Shown here: one piece after another, positions 1-10,547 of the stretch
Layout of the letters: each line of letters starts with the position of its first letter
How positions within the stretch are numbered: position 1 is the first letter of the stretch
Source of the DNA: Mycobacterium senriense
GTDB lineage: Bacteria > Actinomycetota > Actinomycetes > Mycobacteriales > Mycobacteriaceae
DNA length: 64,000 nt
Assembly: GCF_019668465.1 (NCBI RefSeq)
Contig: NZ_AP024828.1
Coordinates: 5,146,001 to 5,210,000 of the forward strand
Reading direction: 5' to 3'
Notes under the pieces: model-generated
Databases searched by the model: none
What the model was told of the DNA's origin: nothing
The model's input: only the letters and a program-made list of their open reading frames with translations
Made by a program: the position numbers and the translations under genes

Positions 1-300
1 CGCGCCATGGCCGGTACCGGAAAGGTCGTGACGAACGCCGGCTTGGTGTTCGCGTTCACCATGGCCTCGATGGGGGTCAGCGAGCTGCGCAGCATCGGCC
101 AGGTGGGCACGACGATCGGCATCGGCTTGATATTCGACACGTTGATCGTGCGGGCATTCATGACGCCGTCCGTCGCCGCATTGCTGGGACGCTGGTTCTG
201 GTGGCCACAATTGGTGCGCCCCCGCCCGGCCAGCACGATGCTGCGGCACACCGGGCCCCGTCCGTTGGTGCGTTCACTGCTCCTGAAGCAGCCGCAGTAA
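1..300 (+). CDS. MmpL-family RND transporter, C-terminal end (partial)
   Basis: The reading frame is open from base 1, so the gene begins upstream of the window; 99 codons of the C-terminus remain. They match the last transmembrane helices and tail of the complete MmpL that follows: the stretch [18 protein letters not shown] and the segment [16 protein letters not shown] occur in both. MmpL proteins are inner-membrane proton-driven exporters of lipids and glycolipids. Two mmpL genes in tandem is the arrangement seen in GPL loci (mmpL4a/mmpL4b), so this is probably the first of that pair. Any mmpS partner would lie outside the window. Family assignment is firm; the mmpL4 label rests on context. 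Confidence 0.85.
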   Translation, partial: RAMAGTGKVVTNAGLVFAFTMASMGVSELRSIGQVGTTIGIGLIFDTLIVRAFMTPSVAALLGRWFWWPQLVRPRPASTMLRHTGPRPLVRSLLLKQPQ

Positions 301-389
301 GTGGCGGCTTTCCGCTTCAAAATGGGAACAGCGACCTTGGGGAACACTGTGACACAGGGCAATAACGTCGCCGGCCTGTCGAGGGCTTT

Positions 390-3308
390 ATGACCACGCA
401 CCCACCCCGGCCGTCACGCTTCGCGCGGACCATTCGCCACCTTGCGGTGTTCATCATCATCGGTTGGGTGGCGCTGACCCTGCTGGTGACGTTCGGCGTG
501 CCACGGCTCGAGATTGTGGGCCAACAGCATTCGGTGCCGCTCGCTCCTCAAGACGCACCGGCGGTGCAGGCCATGCAGCGCATGGGCCGGGACTTCAAGG
601 AATCCGATTCGGACAGCTTCGCGATGCTGGTTCTGGAGGGACAGCAGCCGCTTGGCGACCAGGCACATGCCTACTACGACAAGCTGGTTGCTGAATTAAA
701 AAGCGACACAAAGCATATCGAGCATGTGCAGGATTTGTGGGGCGATCGCCTCACCGCGGCGGGTGCCCAGAGCCCCGACGGTAAGGCCGTCTATGTGCAG
801 TTGAACCTGGCGGGCAATCAAGGCACCACCCTGGGCCAGGAATCGGTGGCTTCGGTCCGCGACGTGATCGCGCGGACACCACCGCCGCCCGGGGTCAAGG
901 CCTACGTCACCGGTCCGTCGGCGCTGTTCTCCGACATGCAGCTCGCCGGCGACCGATCCATTCTGAAAATGACGATGATCGGCGCCTTGATCATCTTCGT
1001 CGTGCTGCTCCTGGTGTACCGCTCGATCACGACCGTCATCTTGTTGTTGCTCACCGTCGGGGTCGAAGTCTTCGCCGCTCGCGGTGTCATCGCCTTCATC
1101 GCCAATAACGGCTGGATGCCGCTGTCCACGTTCGCCGTCAACCTGCTGGTGGCCCTGGCAATGGCCGCCGGCACGGACTACGCGATCTTCTTCTTCGGCC
1201 GCTATCAAGAGGCGCGCCAGGCCGGCGAAGACCGGCACAGCGCGTACTTCACCACCTATCGCAGCGTCGCCCCCGTCGTCTTGGGTTCCGGTCTGACGAT
1301 CGCCGGGGCGATGTTGTGCCTGAGCTTCACCCGCATGCCCATCTTCCAAACCATGGGCATGCCCTGCTCCGTGGGCATGCTCATCTCGGTGGTGATCGCC
1401 CTGACGTTGGTTCCGGCGGTCCTGACCGTCGGAAGTGGCTTCGGGTTGTTCGACCCGACGCGTGCGATGGGGTTCGGCCGGTGGCGGCGGATCGGCACGG
1501 CGATCGTCCGTTGGCCCGCGCCCATTCTGTGCGCGACGATAGCGGTCGCCCTGGTGGGCCTGGTGACCTTGCCCGGCTACCAGACGAGCTACAACAACCG
1601 GCTCTACATGCCCGATAACGTTCCCGCCAACGTCGGCTACGCGGCCGCAGACCGCCACTTCAACCAGTCGCGCATGATGCCCGAGATTTTGATGATCGAA
1701 TCCGATCACGACATGCGGAACTCGGCAGACTTTCTGTTGCTGCACCGACTTGCGAAGGCGGTCTTCGCAGTTCACGGCATCGCTCGTGTGCAGGGCATAA
1801 CGCGACCCGAGGGAACACCGATCCAGCACACGTCGATTCCGTTCCTGCTCAGCATGCAGCAGGCGACGATGGGTCAGGACTTGAAGTACATGCGGGCGCG
1901 CATGGACGACATGCTGATCCAAGCGGACATGATGGCCAAGCAGATCGAGATCATGAAGCGGATATATGCACTTCAGTCCCGCATGACCGACATCACGCAC
2001 GACTCGATCACGAAGACCAAAGAAATGGCTGATGTTGTTTCGGACTTGCGTGATCATATTTCAGACTTCGAGGATTTCTTCCGGCCGTTGCGCAGCTATT
2101 TTTACTGGGAAAAACACTGCTACGACATTCCGATCTGCTTTTCCCTGCGATCCATTTTCGACACGCTCGATGGCGTCGACACGCTTAGCGACAAGATGGT
2201 AGGGCTGCTCCAAGATCTCGATCACATGGACAAGCTGATGCCTCAGCTGCTCGAGCAGTATCCGCCGATGATCGCGATGTCCGAGGACATGCGGAACATG
2301 ATGCTGACGAACCACAGCACCATGTCCGGCATCCTCGGCCAGATGGACAGCAACGACAAGGACGCCACCGCCATGGGGCAGGCGTTCGATGATTCCAAGA
2401 ACGACGACTCGTTCTATTTGCCTCCCGAGATTTTCGACAACGCGGACTTCAAGCGCGCGATGGCCCAGTTCTTGTCGCCGGACGGGAAGGCCGCTCGCTT
2501 CATCATTTCGCACCGGGGCGATCCCGCGACGTCTGAAAGCGTCAACCGCATCGACAAGATCCGGCTGGCGGCCGAAGAGGCGCTCAAGAACACTCCGTTG
2601 GAAAACTCCAAGATCTATATCGCAGGTACCGCGTCGACGTTCAAGGACTTCCGGGACGGCTCCACTTACGACCTCTTTATCGCCGGCATTGGTGCGCTGT
2701 GCCTGATTTTCATCATCATGCTCATCCTCACCCGAAGTTTCGTGGCCGCCTTGGTCATTGTGGGCACGGTGACGCTTTCGCTGGGCGCATCGTTCGGGAT
2801 CTCGGTGCTGATCTGGCAGTACATCTTTGGCATCAAGTTGTACTGGATGGTGCTGCCGATGTCAGTGATCGTCTTATTGGCGGTCGGCTCTGACTACAAC
2901 CTGCTGTTGGTATCCCGTATGAAAGAGGAATTAGCCGGCGGCATAAATACGGGCATCATTCGCGCGATGGGCGGCACCGGTAAGGTCGTGACGAACGCTG
3001 GGCTGGTGTTCGCGTTCACCATGGCGTCGATGGTGGTCAGCGACCTGCGCATCATCGGTCAGGTCGGTACCACGATCGGCCTGGGCCTGATGTTCGACAC
3101 CTTGATCGTGCGCTCGTTCATGACGCCTACCATCGCCGCGCTGCTCGGGCGGTGGTTCTGGTGGCCGCAATTGGTGCGGCCAAGGCCGGCCAGTCTGTTG
3201 CTTCGCTCGGTGGGAACGCGTCAATCGGTACGCACCTTGCTCCACCACGACGAGGTCGACATGGATGCCGACACCGCCGAGATCCCGATCGCCAGGCCGA
3301 CCGTATAG
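390..3308 (+). CDS. mmpL4b: MmpL-family lipid exporter (mmpL4-like, GPL transport)
   Basis: A complete 972-residue RND/MmpL transporter. It has an N-terminal helix (about 16-36), a first periplasmic domain, a five-helix block (about 190-355), a second periplasmic domain and a second helix block (about 760-940). The proton-relay Asp-Tyr pairs are present in both halves: GTDY at 261-264 and GSDY at 833-836. The second periplasmic domain contains a long helical, Met/Asp-rich coiled-coil stretch (about 490-650) with two close cysteines in CYDIPIC, typical of MmpL4/MmpL5-type members. It starts 89 bases after the upstream mmpL stop and is followed by drrABC-type genes, as in mycobacterial GPL loci. 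The likely role is moving GPL or its precursor across the plasma membrane. The symbol is assigned from context; the family is certain. Confidence 0.88.
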   Translation: MTTHPPRPSRFARTIRHLAVFIIIGWVALTLLVTFGVPRLEIVGQQHSVPLAPQDAPAVQAMQRMGRDFKESDSDSFAMLVLEGQQPLGDQAHAYYDKLVAELKSDTKHIEHVQDLWGDRLTAAGAQSPDGKAVYVQLNLAGNQGTTLGQESVASVRDVIARTPPPPGVKAYVTGPSALFSDMQLAGDRSILKMTMIGALIIFVVLLLVYRSITTVILLLLTVGVEVFAARGVIAFIANNGWMPLSTFAVNLLVALAMAAGTDYAIFFFGRYQEARQAGEDRHSAYFTTYRSVAPVVLGSGLTIAGAMLCLSFTRMPIFQTMGMPCSVGMLISVVIALTLVPAVLTVGSGFGLFDPTRAMGFGRWRRIGTAIVRWPAPILCATIAVALVGLVTLPGYQTSYNNRLYMPDNVPANVGYAAADRHFNQSRMMPEILMIESDHDMRNSADFLLLHRLAKAVFAVHGIARVQGITRPEGTPIQHTSIPFLLSMQQATMGQDLKYMRARMDDMLIQADMMAKQIEIMKRIYALQSRMTDITHDSITKTKEMADVVSDLRDHISDFEDFFRPLRSYFYWEKHCYDIPICFSLRSIFDTLDGVDTLSDKMVGLLQDLDHMDKLMPQLLEQYPPMIAMSEDMRNMMLTNHSTMSGILGQMDSNDKDATAMGQAFDDSKNDDSFYLPPEIFDNADFKRAMAQFLSPDGKAARFIISHRGDPATSESVNRIDKIRLAAEEALKNTPLENSKIYIAGTASTFKDFRDGSTYDLFIAGIGALCLIFIIMLILTRSFVAALVIVGTVTLSLGASFGISVLIWQYIFGIKLYWMVLPMSVIVLLAVGSDYNLLLVSRMKEELAGGINTGIIRAMGGTGKVVTNAGLVFAFTMASMVVSDLRIIGQVGTTIGLGLMFDTLIVRSFMTPTIAALLGRWFWWPQLVRPRPASLLLRSVGTRQSVRTLLHHDEVDMDADTAEIPIARPTV

Positions 3309-3484
3309 GTGGTCCTCGTCGTTTCGTTGCCCGGATAGCGAGCGGTCAACGCCCTCCGCGAAAAGCGCGACGAGAAAGATTGGACGCCAATGATTTTGCC
3401 CGACGGAAAGGCCTGGGCCATCTCCCCTATCGCTATCTATCTATACCGTCCGCACGCCGCATCGCACCGTGAAATACTCGTACC

Positions 3485-4432
3485 GTGAGTGCACTTGCGA
3501 TCGAGGTTGTAGGCCTCACAAAGACATTCGGGCGGAACACGCTCGCGTTGAACGGCATCGACTTCTCGGTTCCGGCCGGAACGGTGTGCGGGGTACTCGG
3601 CCATAACGGAGCCGGCAAAACCACCACGATCAACATTCTTTCCACGCTGATCCGCCCCAGCTCGGGACGCGCCAGCGTCGCCGGGTATGACATCATCCGC
3701 CAGGCGTCCGAGGTACGTGCCAGCATCGGGATGGCCGGGCAGTTCACCGGGATGGATCCGATGCTGACCGGCCGGGAGAACCTGGTCCTGTTCGGCAGGC
3801 TGCGCGGATTGAATCGCAAGCGTGCGAAGGCCCGCGCCGACGAACTGCTCGAACAGTTCGATCTCGTCGCCGCCGCCGACCGGCGGCTGTCGACCTACTC
3901 GGGCGGCATGTTCCGGCGCGTCGACTTGGCCAGCGCCCTGGTGGTGCCCCCGCGGGTGCTGTTCCTCGACGAGCCGACCACCGGGCTGGACCCACGCAGC
4001 CGCCGCGACGTGTGGGCCCTGGTGAGTTCGCTGACCGTGCAAGGCATCACCGTGCTGCTGACCACCCAGTACCTGGAAGAGGCCGACGTGCTCAGCGATT
4101 CGATCGTCGTCATCGATCACGGGCAGGTAATCGCCAGCGGCACTGCCGAGGAGCTCAAGCGTGCGGTGGGTACCAGCTACTGCCAGGTGACCCCCGCCAA
4201 TCCCGTTGACCTGGCTCAGGTCGCGGCGGCGCTGAACGGCCTCGAGGGCGTCGATGTCGACGGCGACACGAATTCGGTGTCAGTGTTCGCACCCGATGGG
4301 GTGGCCACGCTGGTCGAGGTGTTCCGACGGGTCGACGCGCTTGGACTCGAGCTCGCCGACATCTCGCTGCGTAAGCCCTCGCTCGACGAGGCTTTCCTGC
4401 ATCTGACCGAACGGACCGCCGCCCGGTCATGA
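3485..4432 (+). CDS. drrA: DrrA-like ABC transporter ATP-binding protein
   Basis: A 315-residue ABC ATPase. The Walker A motif GHNGAGKTT has its lysine near residue 45. The signature is YSGGM near 138, a variant of LSGGM. Walker B is VLFLDEPTTGLDP near 157-169, followed by the switch region LLTTQYLEEAD. The length and the C-terminal extension fit the DrrA/daunorubicin-resistance subfamily. It starts with GTG; no strong Shine-Dalgarno is visible. The stop overlaps the start of the next gene (ATGA), so it is translationally coupled to two membrane subunits. In MAC-type GPL loci a drrABC set sits at one border of the serovar-specific sugar region, which is the position here. The transported substrate is not shown by sequence. 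Confidence 0.88.
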   Translation: MSALAIEVVGLTKTFGRNTLALNGIDFSVPAGTVCGVLGHNGAGKTTTINILSTLIRPSSGRASVAGYDIIRQASEVRASIGMAGQFTGMDPMLTGRENLVLFGRLRGLNRKRAKARADELLEQFDLVAAADRRLSTYSGGMFRRVDLASALVVPPRVLFLDEPTTGLDPRSRRDVWALVSSLTVQGITVLLTTQYLEEADVLSDSIVVIDHGQVIASGTAEELKRAVGTSYCQVTPANPVDLAQVAAALNGLEGVDVDGDTNSVSVFAPDGVATLVEVFRRVDALGLELADISLRKPSLDEAFLHLTERTAARS

Positions 4433-5169
4433 GCGCCCTGTCCGCCCTCACCGAACGTTCGCTGATGTCGGCGGCTCGCGACGGCGAGATGATCTTTGAG
4501 ATCCTTTCGCCGGCAGCTTATTTGGCGGGGTTCAGTGTGGCGTTGCACGGCCTGGTCGACACCGGGCACATCAGCTACACGCAATATTTCCTCCCCGCGG
4601 TGGTCGCGCAATCGATGATCTTCGTCGGGCTGCTCACCGCGGACCGGGCCGCGCGTGACCACGTGTCCGGGTTCGGCGAGCGAATGCGCACGTTGCCGGT
4701 CGCCGCGGCAGCCACCGTGACCGCCCGCACGGCGGCCACCCAGATGCGCGCGGTGCTCTCCCTGTTGGTGGCGCTGATTGCCGGGTATGCCTTCGGTTTC
4801 CGGATCACCGGCGGATTCGGCTACGCGGCGGGCTTCCTGCTCATCTCGTTGCTGCTGTGCCTGGCCGTGGGACTGGGCGCCGACGCGCTGGGATCGCGAG
4901 CCAAATCTGTTCAGGGAGCCAGCCACCTGCTGTTCGTCCCTCAGCTGCTGCTGTTCATGCTGTCCACCGGCATTGCCCCGGAAAAGACCTTCCCGGAATG
5001 GTTGCGCCCCTACGTCCGCAACCAGCCGGTGTCACAGTTCGCCGAGACCCTGCGCGGCCTGGCCACTGGCCACGTGATCCCCGGCAATTTATTGGCCACC
5101 CTTGCCTGGTGCCTGGGCATGGTCCTGGTGTTCGGCGCGATCACCTTGCGGATGCAGAGGCGCGGTTAG
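4429..5169 (+). CDS. drrB: DrrB-like ABC-2 type permease
   Basis: A 246-residue ABC-2 type membrane subunit with about six hydrophobic segments, the last at roughly 222-240. It overlaps the preceding ATPase gene by four bases (ATGA) and is followed directly by a second permease. The central GFGERMRTLPVA loop resembles the conserved cytoplasmic loop of DrrB/DrrC proteins, in which the permease contacts its ATPase. Together with its neighbours it would form a DrrA2BC-type exporter, probably for a lipid or glycolipid related to GPL. Function is inferred from family and context. Confidence 0.82.
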   Translation: MSALSALTERSLMSAARDGEMIFEILSPAAYLAGFSVALHGLVDTGHISYTQYFLPAVVAQSMIFVGLLTADRAARDHVSGFGERMRTLPVAAAATVTARTAATQMRAVLSLLVALIAGYAFGFRITGGFGYAAGFLLISLLLCLAVGLGADALGSRAKSVQGASHLLFVPQLLLFMLSTGIAPEKTFPEWLRPYVRNQPVSQFAETLRGLATGHVIPGNLLATLAWCLGMVLVFGAITLRMQRRG

Positions 5170-5961
5170 GTGACGCATCGCCTCGAGCCACAAGGGTCGC
5201 TGTGGACTCAAAGCTGGGTTCAGGCCGGCCGGCTCCTGCTCCGCTGGCGGCGCGACCAGGCGGTGCTGCTGGGGTCGTTGCTGCTACCCGTCTGTCTGCT
5301 GTTCATCTACAAAATCGTGCTGGGCGAGCAGGTGCAGAGGGTCACGGGCGTGGACAGCATCTACGGCATCGTTCCCATGTGCGCGGTGATCTCCGGGCTG
5401 TTCGGGTCCCTGGGCAACTCGGTCGGCATCACCATGGACCGCGAGTCGCGCCTACTCAGCCGGTTGTGGGTGCTGCCGATTCACCGGGCAAGCGCGATCA
5501 CCGGCTGGATCATCGCCGAGGTAATGCGCGCATTGCTCGGCACCGTGCTGATCACCGCCCTGGGGCTGGCAATGGGGCTGCGCTTCCACCAGGGTTGGCC
5601 CGCGGCACTGCTTTTCCTGCTGATTCCGTCGATCGTTGTCACCGGCTTCACCGCTCTGGTGATGGCGATGGCTATACGTAACAACGGCCGCACCGCGATG
5701 ACCTGGGTGCTGGGCGTCACTTTTGCGCTGGCGTTCGTCAATCCCGGTGCCACGCCGATCAAACTGTTTCCGGATTGGGCTCAGCCGTTGATCCGCGTAC
5801 AACCCATTTCGCCGCCGATCGAGACGATGCGGTCCTTGGCGCATGGCGGCCCGATCATGTGGCCCCTTGTGACAACATTGATTTGGGCGGTCGCGTTACT
5901 CGCGGTGTTCATCCCGGTGGCCGTGCGTGGCTACCGGTTAGCCGCCGAGGCCAACGCGTGA
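5170..5961 (+). CDS. drrC: DrrC-like ABC-2 type permease
   Basis: A 263-residue ABC-2 type membrane protein whose GTG start follows the upstream TAG with no gap. It has about six transmembrane segments (from about 33-55, last about 235-252). The loop [22 protein letters not shown] is the ABC-2 permease loop that contacts the ATPase. Its TGA overlaps the GTG of the next glycosyltransferase, so the operon runs on without a break from export genes into sugar-assembly genes. Partner of the two preceding genes. Confidence 0.82.
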   Translation: MTHRLEPQGSLWTQSWVQAGRLLLRWRRDQAVLLGSLLLPVCLLFIYKIVLGEQVQRVTGVDSIYGIVPMCAVISGLFGSLGNSVGITMDRESRLLSRLWVLPIHRASAITGWIIAEVMRALLGTVLITALGLAMGLRFHQGWPAALLFLLIPSIVVTGFTALVMAMAIRNNGRTAMTWVLGVTFALAFVNPGATPIKLFPDWAQPLIRVQPISPPIETMRSLAHGGPIMWPLVTTLIWAVALLAVFIPVAVRGYRLAAEANA

Positions 5962-6938
5962 CTCACGCTGACCACATACCGGCTAACCCCCTGGTCTCGG
6001 TGTGCGTGCCGATGTACAACAACGGCGCAACCATCGAGCGCTGTCTGCGCAGCATCCTGGATCAGGATGGCGTCGAGTTCGAGATCCTTGTCGTCGATGA
6101 CCAGTCGTCGGATGACGGAGCAAGTATTGCCGCATCCCTGCTGCGTGAGGGAGACCGCCTGATACGCAACGAGTCTCGCCTTGGCCTGAACGGAAACCAC
6201 AACAAGTGCCTGGAACTCGCCCACGGCGAGTACATCCAGTTCTTGCACGGCGATGATTGGTTACTCCCAGGAGCACTGCGGACGCTCGCCCGCTGTTTCA
6301 ACGATCCCGCCGTCGGGCTGACCTTCGCACCCCGGCGGGTGCAGACCGACGACCTGCCCTGGAGCGAGCGACGAAAAGCGCCGGGCAAGCTCCACGTCTA
6401 CTTTGCCAAGCTGCGCGAGCACAACCGCGGATCGTCACTGGTCCTGCAGTTGGTGGCCTTGTGGGGTGCGAGCGCCAACTTGATCGGCGAACCGAGCTGC
6501 GTGATGTTCCGGCGCCGGCTGGCACTGGACGCGGGCGGCTTGCGGGACGACGTCTATCAGACCGTCGACCTCGATTTCTGGTTGCGCCTCATGCTGCGGG
6601 GAGCGGTTTGCTTTGTACCACAGGAGCTCTCGGTGCGGCACCACACCGCGACCACCGAGTCGGCGAATATCACGAAGGCCCAGCGACACTGGCTCGACCA
6701 GCTGCGCATTCTGACCTGGATGATCGTGGATCCGGCGGCTACTGGTCTCGTCCGCGCTGCCGCGACACCATGGTGGTTACTCGCCTGGCTGGGGCTGCTC
6801 ATCAAGGTGACGCTGTTCGGGCCTCAGCGTTCCTCGCGACTGAAGACGTTGCTGGCGGCTCCCGTTGGGGAGTTCACGCGGGCGAGACGGTTTCGCAAAC
6901 GGCTCGTGCATACACCGCTAAGTCCGGGCGGTTCATAG
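5958..6938 (+). CDS. GT2-family glycosyltransferase (copy 1 of tandem pair)
   Basis: A 326-residue family-2 (GT-A fold) glycosyltransferase. The N-terminal nucleotide-sugar domain begins [20 protein letters not shown], the VVDDQSSDD segment follows, and HGDDW near residue 95 provides the metal-binding DxD-type acidic motif. The C-terminal part has a hydrophobic stretch (near 270-290) that could associate with the membrane. I chose the GTG at 5958 because it overlaps the drrC stop (GTGA); a longer frame upstream would lie wholly inside drrC. The next gene is a close paralogue. It probably adds a hexose to the growing GPL or related glycolipid chain; donor and acceptor cannot be read from the sequence. 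Confidence 0.82.
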   Translation: MTHADHIPANPLVSVCVPMYNNGATIERCLRSILDQDGVEFEILVVDDQSSDDGASIAASLLREGDRLIRNESRLGLNGNHNKCLELAHGEYIQFLHGDDWLLPGALRTLARCFNDPAVGLTFAPRRVQTDDLPWSERRKAPGKLHVYFAKLREHNRGSSLVLQLVALWGASANLIGEPSCVMFRRRLALDAGGLRDDVYQTVDLDFWLRLMLRGAVCFVPQELSVRHHTATTESANITKAQRHWLDQLRILTWMIVDPAATGLVRAAATPWWLLAWLGLLIKVTLFGPQRSSRLKTLLAAPVGEFTRARRFRKRLVHTPLSPGGS

Positions 6939-6941
6939 GAC

Positions 6942-7919
6942 GTGGAATCTACGAATTTCAGCGCTGAGGATCCCCAGGCGCCGCCACGCATTTCGGTGTG
7001 CGTGCCGATGCACAACAACAGCTCCACCATTGAGCGCTGTCTACGGAGTATTCTGGAACAGGAGGCTGATTTCGAGATTCTTGTCGTTGATGACCAATCG
7101 TCGGACGACTGCGTTGCGATCGCCAGGTCATTGCTGCGACCGGGAGACCGACTTGTCCGCAATCAATCTCGCGTTGGCGCGGCACGAAACCACAACAAAT
7201 GTATAGAACTTGCCCGCGGCGAATGTATTCAATTCGTACACGGTGATGACTATCTGCTTCCGGGAGCCTTGCAGACACTTGCTGAATGCTTCGACGATCC
7301 AGCTGTTGGGCTGGCCTTCGCTCCCCGGCGCGTGGTGACTGATGACGAGTTGTGGCTCGAGCGGTCGGGAACGCTTCATAACCGTTTTCGGAGGCTAGAA
7401 GCGCGTAATGAGGGAGCATCGCTGGCGAAGCAAATGACCTTGCAGGGGCTCGGCACCAACTGGGTAGGTGAGCCGACCAACGTGATGTTGCGACGCCGGC
7501 TGACCATCGATGCTGGCGGATTCCGCGACGATATCGTTAATCTTTCCGACTTGGACCTGTGGTTACGCTTGATGCTCAGATCAGCGATTTGCTTTGTCCC
7601 GAAGGAACTTTCAGTTCGGCATCACACGCCATTTACGCTACATGCCTTGACAATGCGTCCTTGGTGGCTCGATCGGTTGCGGATCATCACCTGGTTGGTC
7701 GTCGACCCCGCGTCTCCCACGAGCATTCGCGTGATTTCAGCGCTATGGTGGTTGCCGGTGTGGGCCGTGCGAGCGCTGGAGGTATTGATCTATGGGCCAG
7801 ATCGATGGCCCCGCTCGAAAATATTGGCGGCAGCACCGTATCGCGAGTTCGTCCGCGCCCGAGGTTTCCGGGCCGAACTGAAAGGAAATGAGCCTCCTCC
7901 CAATGGCTCGCGCGCGTGA
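6942..7919 (+). CDS. GT2-family glycosyltransferase (copy 2 of tandem pair)
   Basis: A 325-residue GT2 enzyme strongly similar to the preceding gene over its whole length: the same [20 protein letters not shown] opening, VVDDQSSDD, and HGDDY acidic motif. The GTG start lies three bases after the stop of copy 1, so the two genes come from tandem duplication. The middle has diverged (for example [14 protein letters not shown] against [14 protein letters not shown]), which is where acceptor recognition usually changes. The two enzymes may therefore add successive sugars rather than being redundant. That last point is inference. Confidence 0.8.
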   Translation: MESTNFSAEDPQAPPRISVCVPMHNNSSTIERCLRSILEQEADFEILVVDDQSSDDCVAIARSLLRPGDRLVRNQSRVGAARNHNKCIELARGECIQFVHGDDYLLPGALQTLAECFDDPAVGLAFAPRRVVTDDELWLERSGTLHNRFRRLEARNEGASLAKQMTLQGLGTNWVGEPTNVMLRRRLTIDAGGFRDDIVNLSDLDLWLRLMLRSAICFVPKELSVRHHTPFTLHALTMRPWWLDRLRIITWLVVDPASPTSIRVISALWWLPVWAVRALEVLIYGPDRWPRSKILAAAPYREFVRARGFRAELKGNEPPPNGSRA

Positions 7920-8040
7920 TGGGATCACCACTGTATTACCTGCGGAAAACTCAGACTCCAATGTCCTCTAATGCGTCCCATGGCAATTGGGATGTTGAAG
8001 TCACCGCCGAACATGATCAGACCTGCGTAGGCTCGCCGAC

Positions 8041-9741
8041 ATGAGCGTTACGGAAGGCCAATATCTCCTTGAGCAATTCCACCGCCAAGAGATCCTCACC
8101 GCGCCTCGCCCGCGTCGGGCGGAGGTCACAGCTTTGAAGATCGACGAACCTGTAAAACTGCAAGGCACTGTGGCGGTGTGGCGCAACCACGCCATCGAGC
8201 CGCTACAACCGTTGCTCGACCCGTTTCTGCTGACAGCTGGCCTCGACCTCGAGTTAGCGCTTGGAGGGTATGACGACACGCTGGCTCTGACCCCCTGCTC
8301 CGGCGCTGAGATCGACCTAATCTGGTACGACCTCGACAGATTGACACTTGACGACGACGAGGCATTGGACTGGTTCGTAAGTCGGGTCACCTGGTGTGCG
8401 GCATCCGCTGCCGGACCGGTGCTTGTGGTTCCTATCTCAGACAAGCGGGCCCGTGTCGCGGCGGTGGTTGAACGGCTCGAGAACTTGCCCGGAGTGCACT
8501 GCGCAAACCCGTTGGCAGTTTGCGATGAAGCCGGTGTCATCCTCATCGACGAGCGCACCGCCGCCCTGACAGGCAGTCGCATCTCCCGAGACGCGCAAGT
8601 TCAACTTGCGCGGGCCCTAGGCACACATTGGTTGCCGGCAACGATGCTTCCGCCCCTCAAAATGGTTGCGGTCGACCTCGACGAAACGCTGCATCAAGGC
8701 GTTCTCGGTGAGGATGGTATAGAGGGAGTAATAGTTAGCGACGCACATGCCAGGTTGCACGGCCATCTGAAGGAGCTCGCTGCGAGCGGTGTGTTGCTCG
8801 CGCTCATATCACGTAATGAGCCAGAGGACGTAGAGCGCCTCTTCGCGACGCGCAAAATCAACTACGGGTTGGCTCTTGAGGACTTCTTCACCGTCGAAGT
8901 TTCCTGGGGCTCAAAGGCTGATGCGGTGCGCCGCGCGGCTGCCAGAGCCCGAATAGGTAAAGACGCTGTGGTTTTCGTCGACGACAACCCTGGCGAACTA
9001 TTAACCGTCGGCCTTCGATGCGCGGGTGTATCGCTCATCCTTGCTCAAGCTGACGCGGATCGTACTGTCAATGCTTTGCGATGGCACCCGGGCCTCTGGC
9101 GATGGTCGACCGATGACGCCGCTGCCATCCGCGCCGGCGATCTCGCTGCGAACGTTGCGCGGGAAGAACTACTACAGGGCGCCGTGGACTTCGATCGCTA
9201 CTTGGAGGAACTTGGGGTTCGGGCCGAGGTCGGCATCGATCGCGAGGAACAGTTGACTCGGCTCGCTGATCTGAGCGCCAAAACCAACCAATTCAACCTC
9301 GCAGTCGCCCGGCTAAACGAATCTGACTTGCAACGAGCGATGCGGGATGAAGGCGCCTACGTGATTTCGGTGGCACTGTCGGATCGCCTGTCGAACAGCG
9401 GCGTGATCGCATTAGTACTGGTTCGAAAAGACGGGGACCGGCTTCGTGTTGACGAGCTCGCAATGAGCTGCCGCGCGATGGGCCGCGGGCTCGAATCCAT
9501 TCTGGTCACGCAGGCGTTGAAGGCACTCCCGTGTTGGGAGGAGGTACGTGAAGTGTGTTTTCAGGTGCGACGGACCGACCGGAATACCCCGGCACGCCGT
9601 TGGCTCACAGATATCGTCGGTCTTGAGGACAAGGACGCCAGTACTGACGAGGTCATCGTCGACCGGATCCGATTCGATAAAGTTCTAGTACCCGACGCGG
9701 TCGTGGTCTCGGTACTCGGGCCCAGCGCGGACCACGGTTAG
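8041..9741 (+). CDS. FkbH-like HAD-domain protein
   Basis: A 566-residue protein of the FkbH type. An N-terminal domain of about 190 residues is followed by a HAD phosphatase core whose motif DLDETL places the catalytic aspartates at 212 and 214 and the threonine at 216, followed by GVLGEDG, very close to the FkbH family consensus. FVDDNPGE near 308-315 supplies the acidic HAD motif. The C-terminal part (about 380-550) resembles the GNAT-like C-terminal domain of FkbH proteins. Studied FkbH enzymes convert 1,3-bisphosphoglycerate to glyceryl-S-ACP on a discrete carrier protein. Here the carrier gene follows at once, which strongly supports a short hydroxyacid being loaded onto ACP. The acyl group is probably destined for an amino sugar; that part is inference. 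Confidence 0.83.
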   Translation: MSVTEGQYLLEQFHRQEILTAPRPRRAEVTALKIDEPVKLQGTVAVWRNHAIEPLQPLLDPFLLTAGLDLELALGGYDDTLALTPCSGAEIDLIWYDLDRLTLDDDEALDWFVSRVTWCAASAAGPVLVVPISDKRARVAAVVERLENLPGVHCANPLAVCDEAGVILIDERTAALTGSRISRDAQVQLARALGTHWLPATMLPPLKMVAVDLDETLHQGVLGEDGIEGVIVSDAHARLHGHLKELAASGVLLALISRNEPEDVERLFATRKINYGLALEDFFTVEVSWGSKADAVRRAAARARIGKDAVVFVDDNPGELLTVGLRCAGVSLILAQADADRTVNALRWHPGLWRWSTDDAAAIRAGDLAANVAREELLQGAVDFDRYLEELGVRAEVGIDREEQLTRLADLSAKTNQFNLAVARLNESDLQRAMRDEGAYVISVALSDRLSNSGVIALVLVRKDGDRLRVDELAMSCRAMGRGLESILVTQALKALPCWEEVREVCFQVRRTDRNTPARRWLTDIVGLEDKDASTDEVIVDRIRFDKVLVPDAVVVSVLGPSADHG

Positions 9742-9751
9742 GCTCTTCTGC

Positions 9752-9997
9752 ATGCCGTCATCGCAAGAGATTCGCAGCGCAGTCGCCGCAGTCGTCGCTC
9801 GCGTCCTCCGCATCTCCCCCGACGATGCCATTAGGGCTCGTCGCGGTGACCAAGAGGACTGGAACTCACTCAAGCACATCGAGATTGTTTTCCAGGTCGA
9901 AGAGGAATGTGACGTGCAGTTCGAAGAGGACGAAATCGCCGAGCTGTTCGACGTTGAGTCGATCGCGACGGCGGTCGACCGAGTCCGTGACCGTTAG
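9752..9997 (+). CDS. Acyl carrier protein
   Basis: An 81-residue acidic four-helix carrier protein. The phosphopantetheine attachment site is Ser39 in DWNSLKHIEIV; the W-[DN]-S-L-x-H pattern is common in discrete carriers paired with FkbH proteins. It starts 10 bases after the FkbH stop and overlaps the next gene by 11 bases. The likely job is to hold the short hydroxyacyl unit made by FkbH while the following enzymes alter or transfer it. It is unlikely to be the fatty-acid synthase ACP because of its motif and operon. Confidence 0.85.
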   Translation: MPSSQEIRSAVAAVVARVLRISPDDAIRARRGDQEDWNSLKHIEIVFQVEEECDVQFEEDEIAELFDVESIATAVDRVRDR

Positions 9998-10547
9998 GGT
10001 CGGCCCGGAGGGCTTCGGTTACCGCCTCCGGCCCGTCGACCGGGGTGATGCCGCCGACATCCTCCGGTTGCGCACTGACCCAGAACTCGGACGGTTCCTA
10101 AATCCGACCACTGGCAGAGTTGAGGACCAGGAACAATGGATCGAGATCCAACGAGACCGTACCGGTGATTACTACTTCGTAGTCGAAACCCTTCATGGAC
10201 GTTGGGAGGGCCTCGTCGGCCTCTACGGGATCGAAGGCGCGAGCGGTGAGTGGGGGCGCTGGATTCTTCGGCGAGGTTCTCTTGCGGCGGCCGCCTCGGT
10301 GCTACTGATTCTGCGCTTTGGGTTCGACGAACTCGGCTTGGAACGGATCTACTGCCGCACGCTCGCGGACAATGCCATGGGAGTCAGCTTTCAGGATTCC
10401 TGCGGGTACACGAGCCGGTCCGAATACATCGACTCGGCTAGGCGCGTGTTCGTCGAACATTCTCTCGTTGTGTCAGACTGGCTGTCATTTCGCGACGCGC
10501 TTTCTCCGATAGCCGGTCGAGTCGCGCGCCGCAGTGCTCGATTATGA
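9987..10547 (+). CDS. GNAT-family N-acyltransferase (RimJ/RimL-like)
   Basis: About 186 residues of GNAT fold: an N-terminal substrate segment (GFGYRLRPVDRGDAADILRL), a central strand region ending GWRWI-like (here EWGRWILRRG), and the pair LGLERIYCRTLADNAMGVSF, where the family keeps R/Q-x-x-G/N contacts to the pantetheine arm. The start chosen is GTG at 9987, which overlaps the ACP stop; the frame upstream of it runs through the ACP gene and is not coding. In this operon it is the best candidate for moving the acyl group from ACP to the amine of a 3-amino-3,6-dideoxyhexose. The alternative is acetylation with acetyl-CoA. Confidence 0.72.
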   Translation: MTVRVGPEGFGYRLRPVDRGDAADILRLRTDPELGRFLNPTTGRVEDQEQWIEIQRDRTGDYYFVVETLHGRWEGLVGLYGIEGASGEWGRWILRRGSLAAAASVLLILRFGFDELGLERIYCRTLADNAMGVSFQDSCGYTSRSEYIDSARRVFVEHSLVVSDWLSFRDALSPIAGRVARRSARL

